A stretch of 64,000 nt of DNA from Lunularia cruciata (GCA_948567375.1 OX419760.1:35774001-35838000), one strand, 5' to 3'. Positions 1 to 13,865 are shown, counted from the stretch's first letter. Made by a program: numbers and translations. Notes: generated by a model not told the origin, from the sequence alone.

Positions 1-65
1 GATAACCTCAAAGTGTAGCAAACAGAGTTGGATGAAATGACTAACACCAAGAGGGGCTACCCACC

Positions 66-1738
66 CTATAGGCTCAGACTGTGTGTGAAGGCACCAACCA
101 TGCCTAATCGTCCAACTCTCCCATGCACGGATACTGATAGCACCACAAAGCCATAATGATGCCAAATAAGTAACATCCACAACAATAATCTTCTTCCGTA
201 GGAAGCCTGGGAAGAGGATACATGGAATATACTCCCCTGATAGACAAAGCCTTCCTCTAAACTCAATCTGAATGCCCTAAGTCTCCACACTATGAGGTAA
301 CACATGGGTTGCATCAATCTGGGTTTGCATCTCATGATGAGTATGGGTCTGGCAAGCAATAGTATATAGTCTTGGTCCAAGATAAGCCACAAGAACTCTC
401 ATATGAGCTAGACTACTCTCACTCTCTTCTACCTGGATATGTGCATTCTGGCACCTCTTTATAGCATATGCTAACTCTTGTGCCTGATTCTGTAATTGGA
501 CCCTATAACCCTCCGCCATGGCAGTGGCACCTAGTATGTCCAAGTCCAAGTCAGCTAATCTCTGCTCTCTCTCCATCTCAAAATTAAGCAAGGTCAGATG
601 CCCTTCCTCCTTTGTAACAAGTAAATCCTCTTGTTCACAAAGGAGTCTCTCTCACTCTAAGGTGAAAACCCCATGCTTCTCAAAGCTCTCAAATCTACTC
701 TCACGCTCAAGCTCTCATCTCTCATCTCTCTCTCTCTCTCTATACTCTCCAGTCTACTCTCATACTCAAGGAGATTTCTCTCTCTACACTCAGCCACTTG
801 AACACAATCATCTAAAATATGAGTGATGTCAATAGAACAAGAAGAAGGTGAAGGTACTCTGAAATGTGTGGGGTCACCAAATCCCTCCACAGATGGAGAA
901 AGTGGTGAAGGAGAAGAAGAGAGAAAAGGAGCTATCACAACAAAAGGTACGGGTTGTGTCTCAACACAAATCTATTGAACATCTATTCACAAGTGGTACA
1001 TTTAGTTATCCATCAAGTAAAAATTCATATTAGAATTTCAAAAATACATAAGTTCACAAGTTCACATTAATTAAAGTTTTTTAATGAACTCATTTATTAA
1101 ATCCGGTAATCATATACAAAAGAACTTTGTATTTTTTCCAACAGATATATATATATGAAAAAACTCAAACCTAATCAATCACTCACCTCCCTCATCCTCC
1201 CCATCATCAGTAGTCTCATCCTCATCCAAGCTATTTGCATCCTCATGATCATCATCATGCTCTCCCTCATGTATAATCTACTCCTTTCCATCACTCAGGT
1301 ACATCACGTCCTCCTCTAGAATGAAACCTCTCTCCACAAAGAGATGAGTGAGTATCTGCCCAAGGAAGGTGACCCTAAACCTGCACCCTTAGGACTCCTC
1401 AATTGGCTTTGCAAACTCCACACCTCCACAATGATAGCTCTAAATACTAACTCTCCCCAATCATAATACTCCACATCAAATCTCCTCAACTTGGTCTTAG
1501 TGTTGAGTACCAAATGCCCATGTACAATCTTGGGCCTAATAGTGGGTGCAACAAGTGCACCCATCAATTGGAAGAAAGCTCTAAATGCAAGATACACACA
1601 TTGCCTTGCAAGATATCTTTTTGCAACCCTATCTCTTTGTGGAAACCACTCTAAAATAGTTGTGTAAGGAACTATCTTCCATCTTGGTGTTCTCCCCCTT
1701 GGCATGGCAAGTGCATCTCTAACTATATTTGCAGTCAA
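66..1738 (-). pseudogene. Decayed copy 1 of an unknown repeat-encoded protein
   Basis: I do not recognise the family. Reading on the minus strand, 1316-1738 gives a conserved block with the motif RPKIVHGHLVLNTKTKL. In a neighbouring frame just downstream comes GQILTHLFVERGF, then a very acidic stretch (about 1,200-1,310), then a charged, coiled-coil-like region (277-938) rich in Glu, Arg and Leu. The same order recurs at 42,237-44,846 with RRPKVVHGH and GQFFTHLFMEVE, so this is a dispersed coding repeat and not chance open frame. Several stops and frameshifts separate the blocks. The left end may continue outside the window. It could be the accessory gene of a DNA transposon or a captured plant gene; nothing here assigns a function. 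Confidence 0.5.
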
Positions 1739-1739
1739 T

Positions 1740-3660
1740 TAAAACTGCCTCCCTCTTACCAAACATGTGCAAGAGACCTTGTCTCACAAACTCACAAACT
1801 CCATACATGCAAGAACCTGCAAAACCCACTAAGAAAATCACCTTAAACCTCAATCATAAGGACTGAAGATAATGGATGCCGCTTGTAGCCTCTTCAAGCC
1901 ACTTGAAGATAGGAAGAAAGCAAGCAACGCCTTGGGTGCTGCTTGTTGTTGCCATTGGGTGCTGCTTGAGAACGCCCAAAGGTGCATAGGGACAGTCACT
2001 TCCTACAGGGTGCCGGAGGGATGCCCAATGTCGCACGTAGACACCCAATGATGTTGCCCAAAGGCGCAAAGCTACGTTGGAAGCCACTACGGGACAAGGC
2101 AATTCGGGAAGCACATTGAGATAGCATTGGATGGCACTAGGGGATGCTTGGTGACACTAGAAGGCACTTGCATAAAGGGTTTAGGGTTTAGAGTTGGTGC
2201 CAGATGGCACTAGAAGACACCAAGAGGCGTTGCGGGACAAGGTAGGGAGGCATTGACAATTTAGAGGCCTAACATGCATAAATCACAATCTTGAGGTGCC
2301 AAAATAATTGAAAGTAGAGAGAAATGAAGAGAAAACAATTAAGAAGGTTTGAAGAGTACCTTTGGATGTGGGTAGTGAAGTCCAAGTGTAATTTTGAGGC
2401 CTGTTTGTCCAACCAGCACCACTTGATGAAATTTGCTAGGTGTTGAATGGTATGAAAGTTATGAGCTAATCTCCTTCTCTTATGAGTATTTCTCATGTTG
2501 GACCCATCAACAATCTTTTCATATCCCTAGATTTCTGCCATGGTTCAAATTCAGTTTACAATCTGCTCTTCCTCTCTATCTCTTGAATGCTCTCTTGCTT
2601 GTCCTTTTAAATCTTGAATGCTCTCTTCCTCTCTTCTTCTCAAATGCTCTCCTTCAATTTGAATTCTAAATTTTCTCTTCCTCTCAAAGTTCCAACTCTT
2701 TTAGACCCCACAACGAGTTGGCCTCCTTTGAACAATGTGAGTTTACCTCCTTCAATGAGTTTGCCTCCTTCAAACATCCCACACCCGTGCAGCAAAGTGA
2801 CTCCTTTGAACACCCCATACCCACACACCGACAAAATGACTCCTTCACACACCCTACACCCACATAGTGAAATGACTTGAAATGACTTTTGTTCAAATAT
2901 AGAAAGAGGAAGGTTTATATAGCCTTACGCTGGAAAGAAAGGTTGAATATCCAAACATCCAAAATGTGCACGTTTAGTGTAAAAATCAACATCTGAGAGG
3001 AAAGAACTCAAATCTTGAGCGGCAACATGCAGCACTCCATGTCGCCAACCGGCACACCCAAGTGTTACATAAATCATGCAGAGCCTACCAGCACCTACCA
3101 GCGCCATTGCATGGTGCCTACCAGTGCCACTTGGCACAAATTGGTGCAAAAATTTTTTTCAAGCTGGAAGGCGGTCCCTAGCACACTCTAGCATCTACAA
3201 GCATCATTGTGTAGACACTACCAACACCACGTGGTGCCAATGGGTGCAAGAAAATTTTTGGCAAGTTGGAGTGCGGTCTCCAGCATGTAAAAGCACCATT
3301 GCATGGTGTCTACAAGCATCATCAGACCATTTAAACTTTTTTCCAATAGTGACTTTGAAGTGTAAACTTGCCCAACACCACACTGTGTAATTGTAAGCTC
3401 GGGCCGTACAAATATACAAATTAAGCTCATGAGACTTCTTTTTGCATCACAAGAATTCTTATCCCAATTGTACATAAAGATACACTCATGGTCTAAGTTA
3501 GAGACTCATGGTCCAAGTTAGAGGGAGCTAACATTTTTTAAACTTGGTGTTGGTGATAAAATACAAGAAACATTGCCATATATGAGATATGAGATGAAGA
3601 ATTGAAAAATAAATAATTTATTATATGGGAACTCACTTAATTTAGTATATCATCATCATG
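1740..3660. repeat. Minisatellite-like, gene-free stretch
   Basis: No gene recognised. Around 1,900-2,270 short degenerate repeats built on TTGGGTGCTGCTTG and GGCACTAGAAGGCACT recur. Around 2,690-2,880 degenerate units of about 45 bases contain TGACTCCTTTGAACACCC-like text. At 3,118-3,309 two diverged units of about 92-100 bases start with CTACCA and share GGTGCAA, GCGGTC and AGCA blocks. Short open frames here are low-complexity products of the repeats. Confidence 0.5.
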
Positions 3661-3839
3661 ATAATCAAGGCAATGTTGCATCACCCTTGATCTACTCTAT
3701 CAAGTTCGATACCATGAAAAGACATTTCCAAATCTATTTGAGTTTCCTCTACAAATCTGTCATCATCATCTGATCAGACGTCAAATCTATTGATAAAAAA
3801 TTATGTAAAACAATATACACTGACACTCACTTTAAAAAA

Positions 3840-4930
3840 TAAGCATTTTTACTATTGTCTTTGAGTTGCACTCTTAACTCATGAAGTTAATGCAATCTAG
3901 CTTTCAATACTCCTTACAATGTTCATTTATCACTCTTGCCTTTGCCAAATATTTATTAAACTCTTGCTTGTCCTCTAATCAAGCCTGCTTGAAAGCATGG
4001 ACTGAGTGATGCATGGGTACATAACCCGAATCAACTAAAAATTACTCCTTTGCTTCAAAAGTGCAACAACTCCCTCTTTGGTTCAAATCATTCCATAGTA
4101 AGGATATTTTCAAACAAGTCATGTCATGACATGACCCTGGCATTCGTGCAATAAAAATCAAATTATACTTTTAGTAAACCATACAAAGAGGATCACCAAT
4201 GCATTGAAAAAATACATAACAAAACAACACATAACATAGAACATACCTCCGGAAAAATGTATAATTCTCCTTTTATCATCACAAATCACTTGGCCATTTA
4301 TAGAATATGAACCCTTGCAGCTCAAATTTATTTCTCTATTCACTATTGGTCGAGCTGCAAGAGGAAACAATGTTCCATCTACCAAACCAACAGAACAAGG
4401 AAAACCTTTCTATGTAAAAATGGTGTATATCCTCCTCCTCTCCTTGAGCTCAGGCCAAGCAAATTGACTCCTCATCACATCTAATATGGATGTCATAACT
4501 CTATCAATAAAAGCAATCGTTGAATCAACACTAATGCACCAAATATTTAAACCCCGTGCAACACAAGCTCCATGCCATGATGCACAAATCTATCCAAGGC
4601 TAGGGCAACTTGGATCCATACGGGTTTTTTCTCTCTTTGGTAGCTTTTTTCAAAAATTGTGTGAGTCTTAATCAAATCCACTAATGTTGAAAAGGAATTG
4701 ACATCCATTCTAGTAAGCTGGCAAAAGGCCTTCGTATCAAGATTTCTAAAAATACTTTATCACAAACTCTCTACTACGAGGGTAAGTAACATGGGGTTCC
4801 AAGTATTGATGAGTAAGTGCATACTCCCACCCAGTAATTAAAAATTCTAGCATATCTAAATCTCCTCTTAATTCTTTGTCTTCATCTTCTAATCCTTGTA
4901 ATGATATCTCCAAATCTAACCAAATCATCT
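3840..4930 (-). pseudogene. PIF/Harbinger (ALP1-like) transposase remnant 1
   Basis: Decayed transposase of the PIF/Harbinger superfamily (DDE_4 nuclease, cut-and-paste transposition). From N to C: an N-terminal segment at 4,930-4,400 containing MDVNSFSTLVDLI-like text; the first catalytic region at 4,385-4,158 with MVDGTLFPLAARP and KGSYSINGQVICDDKRRIIHF; a degraded second aspartate region near 4,140-4,080 reading ARMPGSCHD; and a C-terminal piece (LVDSGYVP, then LAKARVINEHCKEY) at about 4,040-3,850, matching the family's RARVVVERAFGRLK position. Stops and frameshifts interrupt every section, so it is not functional. A related remnant lies at 55,330-56,060. Terminal inverted repeats were not found. 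Confidence 0.75.
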
Positions 4931-7120
4931 ATTGAATACATTTTCTAATATTTCTACTTAGTTCTACACAAGTGCTCCCTCTCGGCATGACTTGACTCAA
5001 TTCTTAATGACCACAGATAACTCCTTATTGGTGAAGGGGCATCTTTATTCTCCATGCACAAAACAAAAAAAAATTCTCATAAATTTCATTCTGTAAGAAG
5101 AAAAAAAGTTCATGAATTTCATTTCATCACTCAAGGGGGAACAAAGGCATACATTTCATAGTCGTACCAAGAGACAACGATCATAAATTTAACTTTTTTA
5201 AATAATGGAATCAAGGATTTTGGAGAGTAACCCTTGAACAAAATCACTCCTCCTTCTAACCTTCACACAATACGCACTCAAATCTTCCCACTCCAAACGA
5301 ATTCAACCTTCCAACTCTGGCTTTGGGTTTCTCAAATCTTCTTCTGTTGTCAATTTTTGCATACACTCAAATCTTCCACTCATGGTCCCTCCAATCTTCC
5401 TCCGTGGTAAAAAATTGCATACCCGGTCGTCTCGTGCATAAATCTATCAACTTTTGATTACCATGGGTGTTCTCGAACATCATGGATGTTCCCTTTGATG
5501 GCTGCCACTTTCACTCTAACCTAAACAACATACTGTATTAACCCTAATGCATAATCAATGCACTATGGAGTGATAACGGAAATTTCCTTATCCCTTATTT
5601 TCTACGAACCACCTCATATGGAGTGTGCTAATAATAACGCCCGAACTCCATAGCGAGACCCTTTCTACCTCCCATTCACACCCCGTACCAATTTAGTCAA
5701 CGCTTCGTAACTATCTATATGAAAAGTTATGAAACTTCGTATAACTATTTCTGAAACCCCTTACTGCAATGGCTCAGGCAATCTCCAAACTGACTGCCTC
5801 AAAATGTTTCGTCAAATTTGTCATTTGAGGTCCTAATATGAGGGTGACTTCAACCCAACCATAAACCCGGTGAAGCATGTAACAGGGAATTTCTTCTTTG
5901 TGGCGTTTCTTTCTTGTCTGGCTCCTATTTACCACCGGTTCGTTCAGTTCGCGCTGATTAAATATTAGGAAAACACTTACTGCACAGCAGTTCTCAATAT
6001 ATGTAGTTCATTGCAGTTGCGCAGTTCTAGGTTCCAGGTTCAAATCACTCTGTTGTTCACGTGACTATCCTAGGATGGGTCTTCCAGTGTGAGTACGCCG
6101 TTATTTCCCCAGCAATAGATATGAATGGTGATTCATTCGATAATCTTTTATGTAAATAACAGAACTCTTTCCTGCCTCAGAAATTTGATTGCAAACCTAG
6201 ACTCGTACAGCAAGAGACAAGGTCGATTTCACCGCTGAGATGCAGGTGGGAGCCCCGACAGAGATAGAAAATAGCCCTCTGTTACTACTACAGCTCTAGG
6301 CTGGATCTCGGCCGGGGTGAGCGGGCTGCTTGTACCCGATGCATGCAAGGATTTGGTCTTAAGAAACAGAAATTAGATAAACTCAAATAGACTAGCAGGA
6401 TCTGACCAAACTGCAAAGGTAGCTTCTTTTCTGACAAACGATCCAATGCTCGACTTTAAATAAGAGTCGAAATAATCAAGGGAACCAGCACTTGCATACG
6501 GTAAAATATATATAATACCCTCGAAAGAAAGGGGATAGGAGTACAAGGCAACCAAGTGTGGAGAGAAAAAAGAGCGTAAGGCCCATCAGTACTTGAGTAC
6601 CATTTCTTCTTTTAAGTTCAAGGGGAAATATCAAAAATACCCCTGACAAACACTGAAATTACAAATCTACCCCAACTACTACGTGATTGCAAATTTAGCC
6701 TTGGGTTTTCCCTAACCTTAATAGTGGTCCGCAATTTGTTTTGGAATGCTAGGTCGGGAGAACTGTAAACCATGCCCATTTTTGTTTCCCCGTTATTACT
6801 CTACTACAGTAAAGACTTCTTTGTATGCAAAGTTAGGCTATGGTTCCAAGTGGAGTGACTTCCGGAGCGAGCTCACAAATGAATGCTCGATAGAATGCCT
6901 TAGTTTGAACAGTAAGGGTAATTCTGATGCTTGATAGGGTGCCTTAGTAATCGGTTGGGAGCTTGGAGGTGGTAGAACATTGGATTAGTTGACAGATATG
7001 ATGTCTCTTTGATCCACCTCGTTTTCTCATCTACACAATGTGGCCAGTTGGATGCATCCATTAGTAGAGGAGGGGTTAATGACTGGGGTGTCAAGCTTAC
7101 AATACCTATAGTATTGATGG
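4931..7120. other. No recognisable gene
   Basis: The sequence has mixed composition, with a more GC-balanced patch at about 5,600-6,350. Open frames are short and show no recognised motif. No tRNA, rRNA or complete mobile element was found. Confidence 0.4.
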
Positions 7121-7189
7121 ATTGTAGGTACATCAGTTGTTGCTATTGGTGTAGCTTTGTGCAATCAACTTTTACGCACTCTACAAAGA

Positions 7190-7530
7190 AGCATTGATTA
7201 CACTCATCAAGCCAAACCCACTATAGCACAAAGGATCTAAGTTTCACTTGCCAACCTTGTCCACCGTTATCAAGAGCTCAAAGGTTCAACATAGAAGAAA
7301 TGAACTCTATGGAGCTCTACTTGAAGGTATACACACCCGATGGCATAACCAACAATACTAATGATGCAAATGGTAGCTCTAACAATACAATCAAAAACCC
7401 TAATATAATAAATGCTACCACCAAGTAGTCCATGAGTCGCTATTTATATAACTATGATTGATAAGATAAGCACTCCAACATCCTAGCAAACTAACATAGT
7501 TACTTCAAATGTTGCAACAATGCAAACCTA
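7190..7530 (-). repeat. Eroded solo LTR related to the gypsy-1 LTR
   Basis: The order of blocks matches the gypsy-1 LTR at 13,230-13,590. It starts with CATCAAGCCAAACCCACT (LTR: AGTCAAGCCACACCCACT). Then come a segment ending AGCTCAAAGGTTCAACAT followed by GAAATGAACTCTATGGAGCT (LTR: GTGAGCTCTCTGGAGCT), and an AAGTAGTC block followed by ATAACT. Divergence is high and the ends are indistinct. No internal region is attached, so a solo LTR is the simplest reading. Confidence 0.5.
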
Positions 7531-10500
7531 GATACTTACCTATTTGCATAAACCTAAGCATCCACCTATACAAGGCAAATTTTCCACCTATACTAACAAA
7601 CTTAAGCAATGTTTATACAACATAATTATGCTTCTTTTAAAAGCCAAATAAGTGAAAGAAGGAGGTGTGTTCTAAATACCTTTCCTTCTCTCTTTTAGCA
7701 CAAACTAATAACATAAATAATAAAAATTTAGAATAGATGAAAATGGTCAAATTTTGATAAAGACAATTGATTTTCAAAGGATGCAAACATTTTAAAAGTT
7801 AATTTAAAAAAAATAAAATTTTAGAGCACCTACCCCTTATATAAAAACATAATATCTTTATCTCCCAATCAATAAGAGCTAAGATTCAAAAGCTTGCTAC
7901 AAAGCTAGCAAATTTATTTAGTAGACAATATTATCTTAAAGAAGTGAGTAAACAAGAGAGTCTTCAATATTTAAAAAAATTGGGATTTATTTTTTTTAAA
8001 TTAAAATATAGTTTTTTTTAACTGTGGTTGAGGTTATTTTCCTTTGAAATCTATAGTGCCTTAATTATAAATACACTGCTTTCTACACAAATATGAGGAT
8101 GAAAATGATAAAAGTTATCAAAAATTTAGTAGAATAAGTTTCTCAAGAAGTAGAAGAGAATACTCAAGGAAGTTCTGATTTTTAGGTTTACTATATAAAA
8201 AGAAGTTTAGCATAGATTTTATTTAAAGTCTAGATTATACATGAAAGTAAATATATAGAACCTATGAAACATATACCTCAACGGGCATTACTGATGTAAA
8301 ATTTCTTTATTAGGCTAATATCCGTCACTTATGAGTATAGAAACAAGTTTATTGAACAAGAAGTTGTTGTACAAGTAGAAGAGGAGTGACTTTCTTCCCC
8401 TCTCAAGGAAGTAGTCCAACCTAGATTTCACATTATGGAAGGAAATTTAGTGAAGGTTTGGTGTAAAGTGTTACTTTAGTCTAGGTTAGGGTAGATATGT
8501 ATAATGGAGAAAATAATTTGGTAAGCTCTATTGATACTAAATATTCATTTGCTTACCAATATTCCTATTTTGATAAAGATTTAATTGAAATTCAATTTCT
8601 TACCTAAGAATAGTTGTACATGACCTGTAGAGCATAAATCTCAGCAAGCTCCACTGATATAAATTTTGCAAAATGTGAAAAATTTATCCAATACTTGACT
8701 TGAATAATTAGTGAATTTTCCTTAAGTTTTGCTAAAAATTAGCACAAGAATTCAAATTTGGAATGTAAAATAATAATGAAAGTAGAAAATTGTACGATTT
8801 TTGCTAGAAAAAGGTGACAATGCTTAGAAAAAAAGTTAGATGTTTAAAATCTTAAATAGCTAAAACTACTAAGAAGTTAACAAGAAAGTAAGACATATTC
8901 CTGAATGTTGATTTTGTTCTTGGTTGGCATGAGCGGCTGTTTTCCTCAAATAAAGCAAGATGAAACTTGGATTAGAATGGATACCTTGGTTTGCTAGTCC
9001 ACATTACACTAGAAATTAGAGTGGGTAGCCCAACTATGACAATTTTCACATGTCTTGGCCGAATCGTAGATTTCAAAAGATAAAAAAATCTTCTAAGCAT
9101 CTCATCTCCATTCCATTACCTTTTAATATTATTTTCATAAATCCATCCCGTACTCTTGAATTAGCTCAAGAATTGCAAAAATCAATTTCAGGCTCTAAAT
9201 TCTTTTGTAAAAATTGCTATTATGTATTATCTAAGAAAACCTTGATCTGAAGCCTTTCCCATATATGTAATTTTTGCTACCAAATACACACCCTTTTTTT
9301 TCTAATCTCTCAAAATAGTTAAAAAGTGGATTCAGGAAGTCTACTATTATGTGATCGAGGCATCTTTGAGGTTTTATGGAAGGTTTTTATAAGAATCCCA
9401 AGCTCCGATATCTAGAGTTATCCGAGACTTTTATGTTGTATTCCAAAGGTATTTGTGATTTTTTTGGAGTTATTATTTCTTTCTAAAAATTCACTTTCAA
9501 AATTTGACTGTTATGCTCAGATTTGGTTGCTTGTATCATGATTACAATCTAACATTAAGCCATTTTTTCAGTATTAGTCTTTGTTGAAGCAATTACCCAA
9601 GAAAATTCTACCGTATTAAAGATCACTCCAAATCGCCTGCGGAATTCTGAACTGAAAACTTGAAGTCCAAAGATGTTGCTACCTAAATTTGAGTTATTGA
9701 TGCTAATTTTTTTATATAACATATCTTATATTTGGACTATGATCTATAATTGGTACAATTGGCACCAACTCCAGTAAAAAAAAACATATATTTTGTTTAT
9801 ACTATGATTTATTTTTGAGCCTGTTTAAGTTTTGTATTTTTTATTGAAGGTGATTTATCTATATTGTCTTGTTATGAAAAATATCGAAAAGATGGGAGTA
9901 ATGGAACCTTCTTGACCTAGTTCAATTTCCAAGCAATATTGGGTGCCTGGAAATTGATTTTTTTGCAGTAAGATCCGTTTGTATTGTCATTAATTAACAA
10001 AGACCTAATCTAATTGGGGACAAATAGATTAAAGACTATGAGACCGAACATAGATCAGATACACCTGTCAAGTACACTTTTCAACTATCAATGCTTCTAA
10101 GGAAAGATAGCAAAATATCCAAAGTGGTTATCATAATATTATTCTCGAAGTGCCTCTTTAAATCAAAAGAGAAGCACTTTATTTGGAAAATTTGGAAAAT
10201 TTAGAAAAAGTTTCCTCTTAAAAAATGTACACGACAAGTGGACAATTGGACAGACTATTATTATTACCAAGGCACTAGTTGGCAGTTAAGACACTAAGTA
10301 AGCATAGAGGTAGGTCAAACACTGAATTGTCAGGTCAATGTGGGTTCAAAGCAAAGGTTCCGCATCAAATGAGCTGTTCAAAGTGGACATCGGAAGGTGT
10401 GGTCAATACACCCCACTTCCCACAATTAATTAAGGTTTGATCCCAGATCGATCCGCGATATATGTCGATGGAAGAGGTTTTCTGCTGATTAATTTTCGCG

Positions 10501-12890
10501 TTAGAGGTACTTAATTACACCAAAATTAATCCTCGCAAATACAAAGACAAAGGCAATTGACAACAACACGGGATAAACCAAATTTTGTTTCCCAGTTAAT
10601 CAATCATTAATCATTTCATTACCTCCCCCCTCACTGCAGGACTGTGGAGAGTATGCGCTACTTGAGATGAAGTAACCTCTGTATTGAAGATAGACCGAGT
10701 CGTGAGCACAGGAATTTCTATGTCGCTCTTGCTCGATTTAGTATGAAGTTTCTTCTCATGCCTCGATGGAGGGTCAAAAATATTAAGTTGAATTGGAAGA
10801 CTCACTTGAACCTTCAACTTGGTTCCCAGTCTAGAGATAAACTACAACGCTCTCGTTCTGGTGATGAAAATGGAGTAACTGTAATGATATAACCGTAAAA
10901 GGCTTTGGTGTCGCCGTGTCGATGTAGTTGATTTTCGAGAGTTTGTCTGCCATAAAATCGTTGGGATGAATTGACCTTATAGGTTTTCATGCGGATCCAC
11001 AATGTGCCAAGGCGCTCGTGGATGGGCAGCAACGTCGATGGATACCTTACTATGATTCCTGAAAGGAAAGTCTAACGACAAAGTACTGCAAAAGCATGGA
11101 GATTCATGTCGTGAGGATTGACAGTACTTTATGATAGAAAGCGGTGACAGTTCCCATGTTCAGCCTTCAATCATATTTCGGCCGCTGCATTTGGTGACTG
11201 TGGAAGCCGTGACGATCGGACGGTGCTCCAAACGGGAGGTATCTCAACCATGGGACGATGAGATCAAACTGACGAGAACGTGACGATCCCAAGTTGTTCT
11301 TAGGACAAGATAGAGCATGTGACCAGCTGTACGTGATTGTGACGTCGCTGTGAGGCCAGCTTTTTGAGTCGGTTTTCTGCCAAGAATTCCCGTCCGGAAA
11401 GATCATGCTCGAAGCACTTGAGAAGAATCACTGTTAAGTAATCTTCCTAACCTGTAAAGAGGATTCTGATGTTTGTCTTTACGGTCATTGTCACGATGAA
11501 CTAAACTTTATAATGATGGAAATCGTTTGCAGCCGTCTTAGTAGATCACATGGTTGGTCACTTTGCCATGGGCCACAGTTGGAAGGACAGTTGCCTGAAT
11601 TAAATAGCCGAAAGTATGGCTTCTTCTTCGGGTCTATGACCCTTCGGATGGCTTTGTAGCCATCTTTTGGCTATACAAGTTGCAAGACTACTTTACACAA
11701 ATCCAACCTGCGTCGATGTTTTGGACTAGATTTGTTGTTCAGGGTGCAATATCTTGTAACAAATTACATCATGATGCAGACGAAGACAATGGCGAAAACA
11801 TAATTGGATTGAATTTGCTGGAATGGTTGAGAGATTTGCTCTTTTGGAATAGCATTGGTTGGCAATTGACAGATTTTGACTGGCAGCGGACTCTAGATTA
11901 GTATCAAGAGGTGACGAGCGACGACGCAAAAGAAATGAGCGTTGGATCTATGGGAGTATGCGTAACGAAGATGTACGCTTGGTGACGGGTATATTAGTAA
12001 CTTTTGTAGGAGTATCGTAGAGTAGAAGAAGAAGTTGCACAATGCGTCGGTACAAAGTCGATTGATATGAACGGCTGTGTGTTCTTAAGCAGAAGGTGTG
12101 GACCTCTAGTGACGTCCCGAAGGCCGTGACAGGAAAATATCGAGCAAATCGATTTTCAGAATCTGAGGAAGTTCCACGATAATTGAGTGTCTGTAGGAAA
12201 ATATATTTCACAACTCAAGCGTACTACCTAGACTGGAAGAAATTATTTGCAATATAAAGCCGGAATTCCAAACTACGAAAATTATGGAAGTCAGCGTGAG
12301 CTCGACCAGAATCCGGAGAATGCAATGAGACAGGAGATGAGTGACATGCAATGCGACAGGAAATGAGTGAGCTGCAATTTTCGACGGTAACAGCTAAGGT
12401 CTGTCAAACAGGAACTGAAATTAGCCGCTCTACATGGAATGCACTTGCCTATGTCCTGGGCAAGCGAAGTAGTCGCGACTTTGAAATCGCAGAAGAGAAC
12501 GACAGGAGGTAGTTCTTCGAGATACGAACGTGATTGGACGCGAAGTGGGGGGTCCTCCATACGAACGTGCGGAACATCTGTTTTGACTGGATAAATCGGA
12601 TGTACTCATGAAAAGTGGGCAGACTTCGATATGGGCTTGGATTGTTCTTACAGAAGCAAAGTAGGACGACATTCAGATTGAAGAGAACAAACATGTAGCG
12701 ATAGAGCATATGTGTTGGTGTATTTCTGGAATCGCCTTTAATGTAAGCAAATTGGAGTTGGAATGATATATAACATATACCCCACGGGAAAATGAAAAAG
12801 AAGTACAAAGCATCACGGAGTGCTTGGATAGTCTCGCATCTCAAGGACATGGATCAGACTGACTGATGCCTTTTGAGAAGATGGTATGAA
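7531..12890. other. Gene-free region: AT-rich, then GC-balanced
   Basis: From 7.5 to about 10.4 kb the DNA is AT-rich with many A/T homopolymers and no convincing coding frame. From about 10.4 to 12.9 kb the composition is clearly more GC-balanced, but the open frames (longest 133 codons, minus strand, 12,449-12,850) overlap each other on the same strand in different frames and show no recognised domain. This second part could be an old retroelement non-coding region or the flank of a host gene. Confidence 0.4.
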
Positions 12891-12891
12891 T

Positions 12892-13698
12892 GATGTCGTG
12901 CTCATATACATCATTACGCAACATACATAACTATCAATATCATACACTATAGAAACACAACTCACACATAAGTTATACATAGACTCTAAAGTGCCACAAT
13001 AATCAGATTGCTTACCTTAACTCAACTCAAATCACAATTCAAATCAGTACTTGATCCGTCACTCTATAAATTACCAATAACGGGGCACTGATTATAGTCA
13101 AGCCACACCCACTCAAGCATACTCTAAAGTGCCACAATAATCAGATTGCTTACCTTAACTCAACTCAAATCACAATTCAAATCAGTACTTGATCTGTCAC
13201 TCTATAAATTACCAACAACGGTGCACTGATTATAGTCAAGCCACACCCACTCAAGCATAGAGAATCCTGGTGACGTTTGTCGGCCTCTGTGAACCATAGC
13301 CAGGAACTCGAAGGCTCAACATCAGAGAAGTGAGCTCTCTGGAGCTCACTTTGAAACTATACTCCTTGGACTCGAGCTAGCTCTGAAACCCTAACGGTCC
13401 CACTGACTGCACACTCGACGGTGTGAACGGTGCAAAGTGACGGTGGGCCCCACCGTGAAGTCAATACCCCAAACACAAAATCTGACCGTCGGAAAGTAGT
13501 CTCTGAGAAACCGTTGAAATAACTCTAACTACTATCACTGGAACTCTAGTGTCCGAGCATCTAGATGCGGCACTACAAATGGCATGACAACTATCGTGCC
13601 TATATACATCGCTACACAACATACATCGTTGTTAACATCATACACTATAGAAGCACAACTCACACATAAGTCATACATAGACTCTAAAGTGCCACAAT
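12892..13698 (-). repeat. gypsy-1 3' LTR with tandem rearrangement
   Basis: In element orientation the LTR begins TGTGGCACTTTAGAG at 13,698, directly after the polypurine tract, runs through a segment of about 108 bases (13,590-13,698) and then a body matching the right LTR (13,001-13,589). The opening segment of about 108 bases is present again outside the body at 12,892-13,000. A 138-base unit is tandemly duplicated at 12,983-13,120 and 13,121-13,258. Best reading: a full LTR followed by a truncated second LTR start, with a later 138-base duplication. Exact outer boundaries are uncertain. Confidence 0.6.
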
Positions 13699-13707
13699 CG
13701 CCCCCCT
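13699..13707 (-). promoter_or_regulatory. gypsy-1 polypurine tract
   Basis: Minus-strand AGGGGGGCG lies directly upstream of the LTR start TGTGGCAC, the expected place for the plus-strand DNA primer of reverse transcription. It fixes the internal edge of the 3' LTR. Confidence 0.6.
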
Positions 13708-13865
13708 AGTTGGCGGTTAGGTCCCTCTAACTCCAAATAGCCATCTACTCTAAGTATATGGTATACCCTCTAATGGGCAAAGATCATGAGGCCGGGTGCT
13801 ATGGAGCCCCATCGTTAGTCGCCTGTCTGCAATCTATACCACATAAAGAATGAACTAACTATAGG

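Noticed and set aside
6000-6090. Possible tRNA (GGTTCAAATC resembles a B box near 6,042)
   Set aside because: No matching A box, acceptor stem or anticodon arm could be folded at the right distance.
12449-12850. 133-codon minus-strand open frame
   Set aside because: It overlaps two other open frames on the same strand in different phases, has no known motif and unusual hydrophobic/aromatic content; probably chance.
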